DNA of 6,362 bases from Candidatus Eiseniibacteriota bacterium (GTDB lineage: Bacteria; Eisenbacteria; RBG-16-71-46; JAFGJU01). Where the stretch lies: NCBI GenBank assembly GCA_016928935.1, contig JAFGJU010000065.1, positions 1-6,362 of the forward strand, written 5' to 3'. This document shows positions 6,334 to 6,362 of this stretch, piece after piece. The translations under genes were made by a program, and so were the position numbers. Positions within the stretch are counted from its first letter, which is position 1; each line of letters begins with the position of its first letter. The notes under the pieces were generated by a model that saw only the letters and a program-made list of their open reading frames with translations, searched no databases and was not told where the DNA came from.

Positions 6334-6339
6334 ACCTCC
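6334..6339 (-). promoter_or_regulatory. Ribosome binding site favouring a TTG start for the exported protein
   Basis: Read on the minus strand, GGAGGT runs from 6339 to 6334 and is followed by a 7-nt spacer and TTG at 6326-6324. The longer alternative, GTG at 6335-6333, shares bases with this site and would leave no spacer. The shift removes three residues and leaves the signal peptide intact. Confidence 0.6.
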
Positions 6340-6362
6340 AGGTTGGAGTTCCGAGTGCTCCG

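Overview
This is a GC-rich window with compact gene spacing. Start codons are preceded by Shine-Dalgarno sites, and two sigma70-type promoters are readable in the one large intergenic gap, so the source is a bacterium. AGG/AGA arginine and ATA isoleucine codons are common despite the high GC. That is unusual for mainstream high-GC Proteobacteria or Actinobacteria and fits better with deep-branching or uncultivated GC-rich lineages. The sequence alone does not fix the phylum.

Layout. A strong hairpin terminator lies at the left edge (6-42). A minus-strand class IV aminotransferase of the branched-chain type (77-1207) follows. A 524-bp divergent intergenic region (1208-1731) holds one promoter facing each way, and both transcripts would carry long untranslated leaders of about 150-190 nt. 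The rightward leader can fold into four successive hairpins that end exactly at the ribosome binding site. The plus strand then carries a compact M29-like metallopeptidase homologue (1732-2688), an ABC transporter ATPase (2806-3777) and its ABC-2 permease (3777-5360), the last two translationally coupled. A 180-bp gap (5361-5540) with no recognised feature separates them from a convergent minus-strand gene (5541-6326). That gene encodes an exported protein of unknown function built around a degenerate four-copy helix-turn-helix-like motif.

How the genes relate. The aminotransferase and the aminopeptidase-like protein are divergently transcribed from one intergenic region. They could belong to the same peptide or amino-acid use theme (peptide trimming, then branched-chain transamination), but this is only inference from proximity. 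The ATPase and permease form a two-gene ABC exporter of the DrrAB/ABC-2 type with an unknown substrate. Its permease has an unusually large extracytoplasmic domain after the first membrane segment. No mobile element, CRISPR array, tRNA or rRNA was seen.

The most interesting items are the exported four-motif protein at the right end, the structured leader upstream of the metallopeptidase homologue, and the expanded permease domain. No clearly new multi-gene system could be demonstrated.
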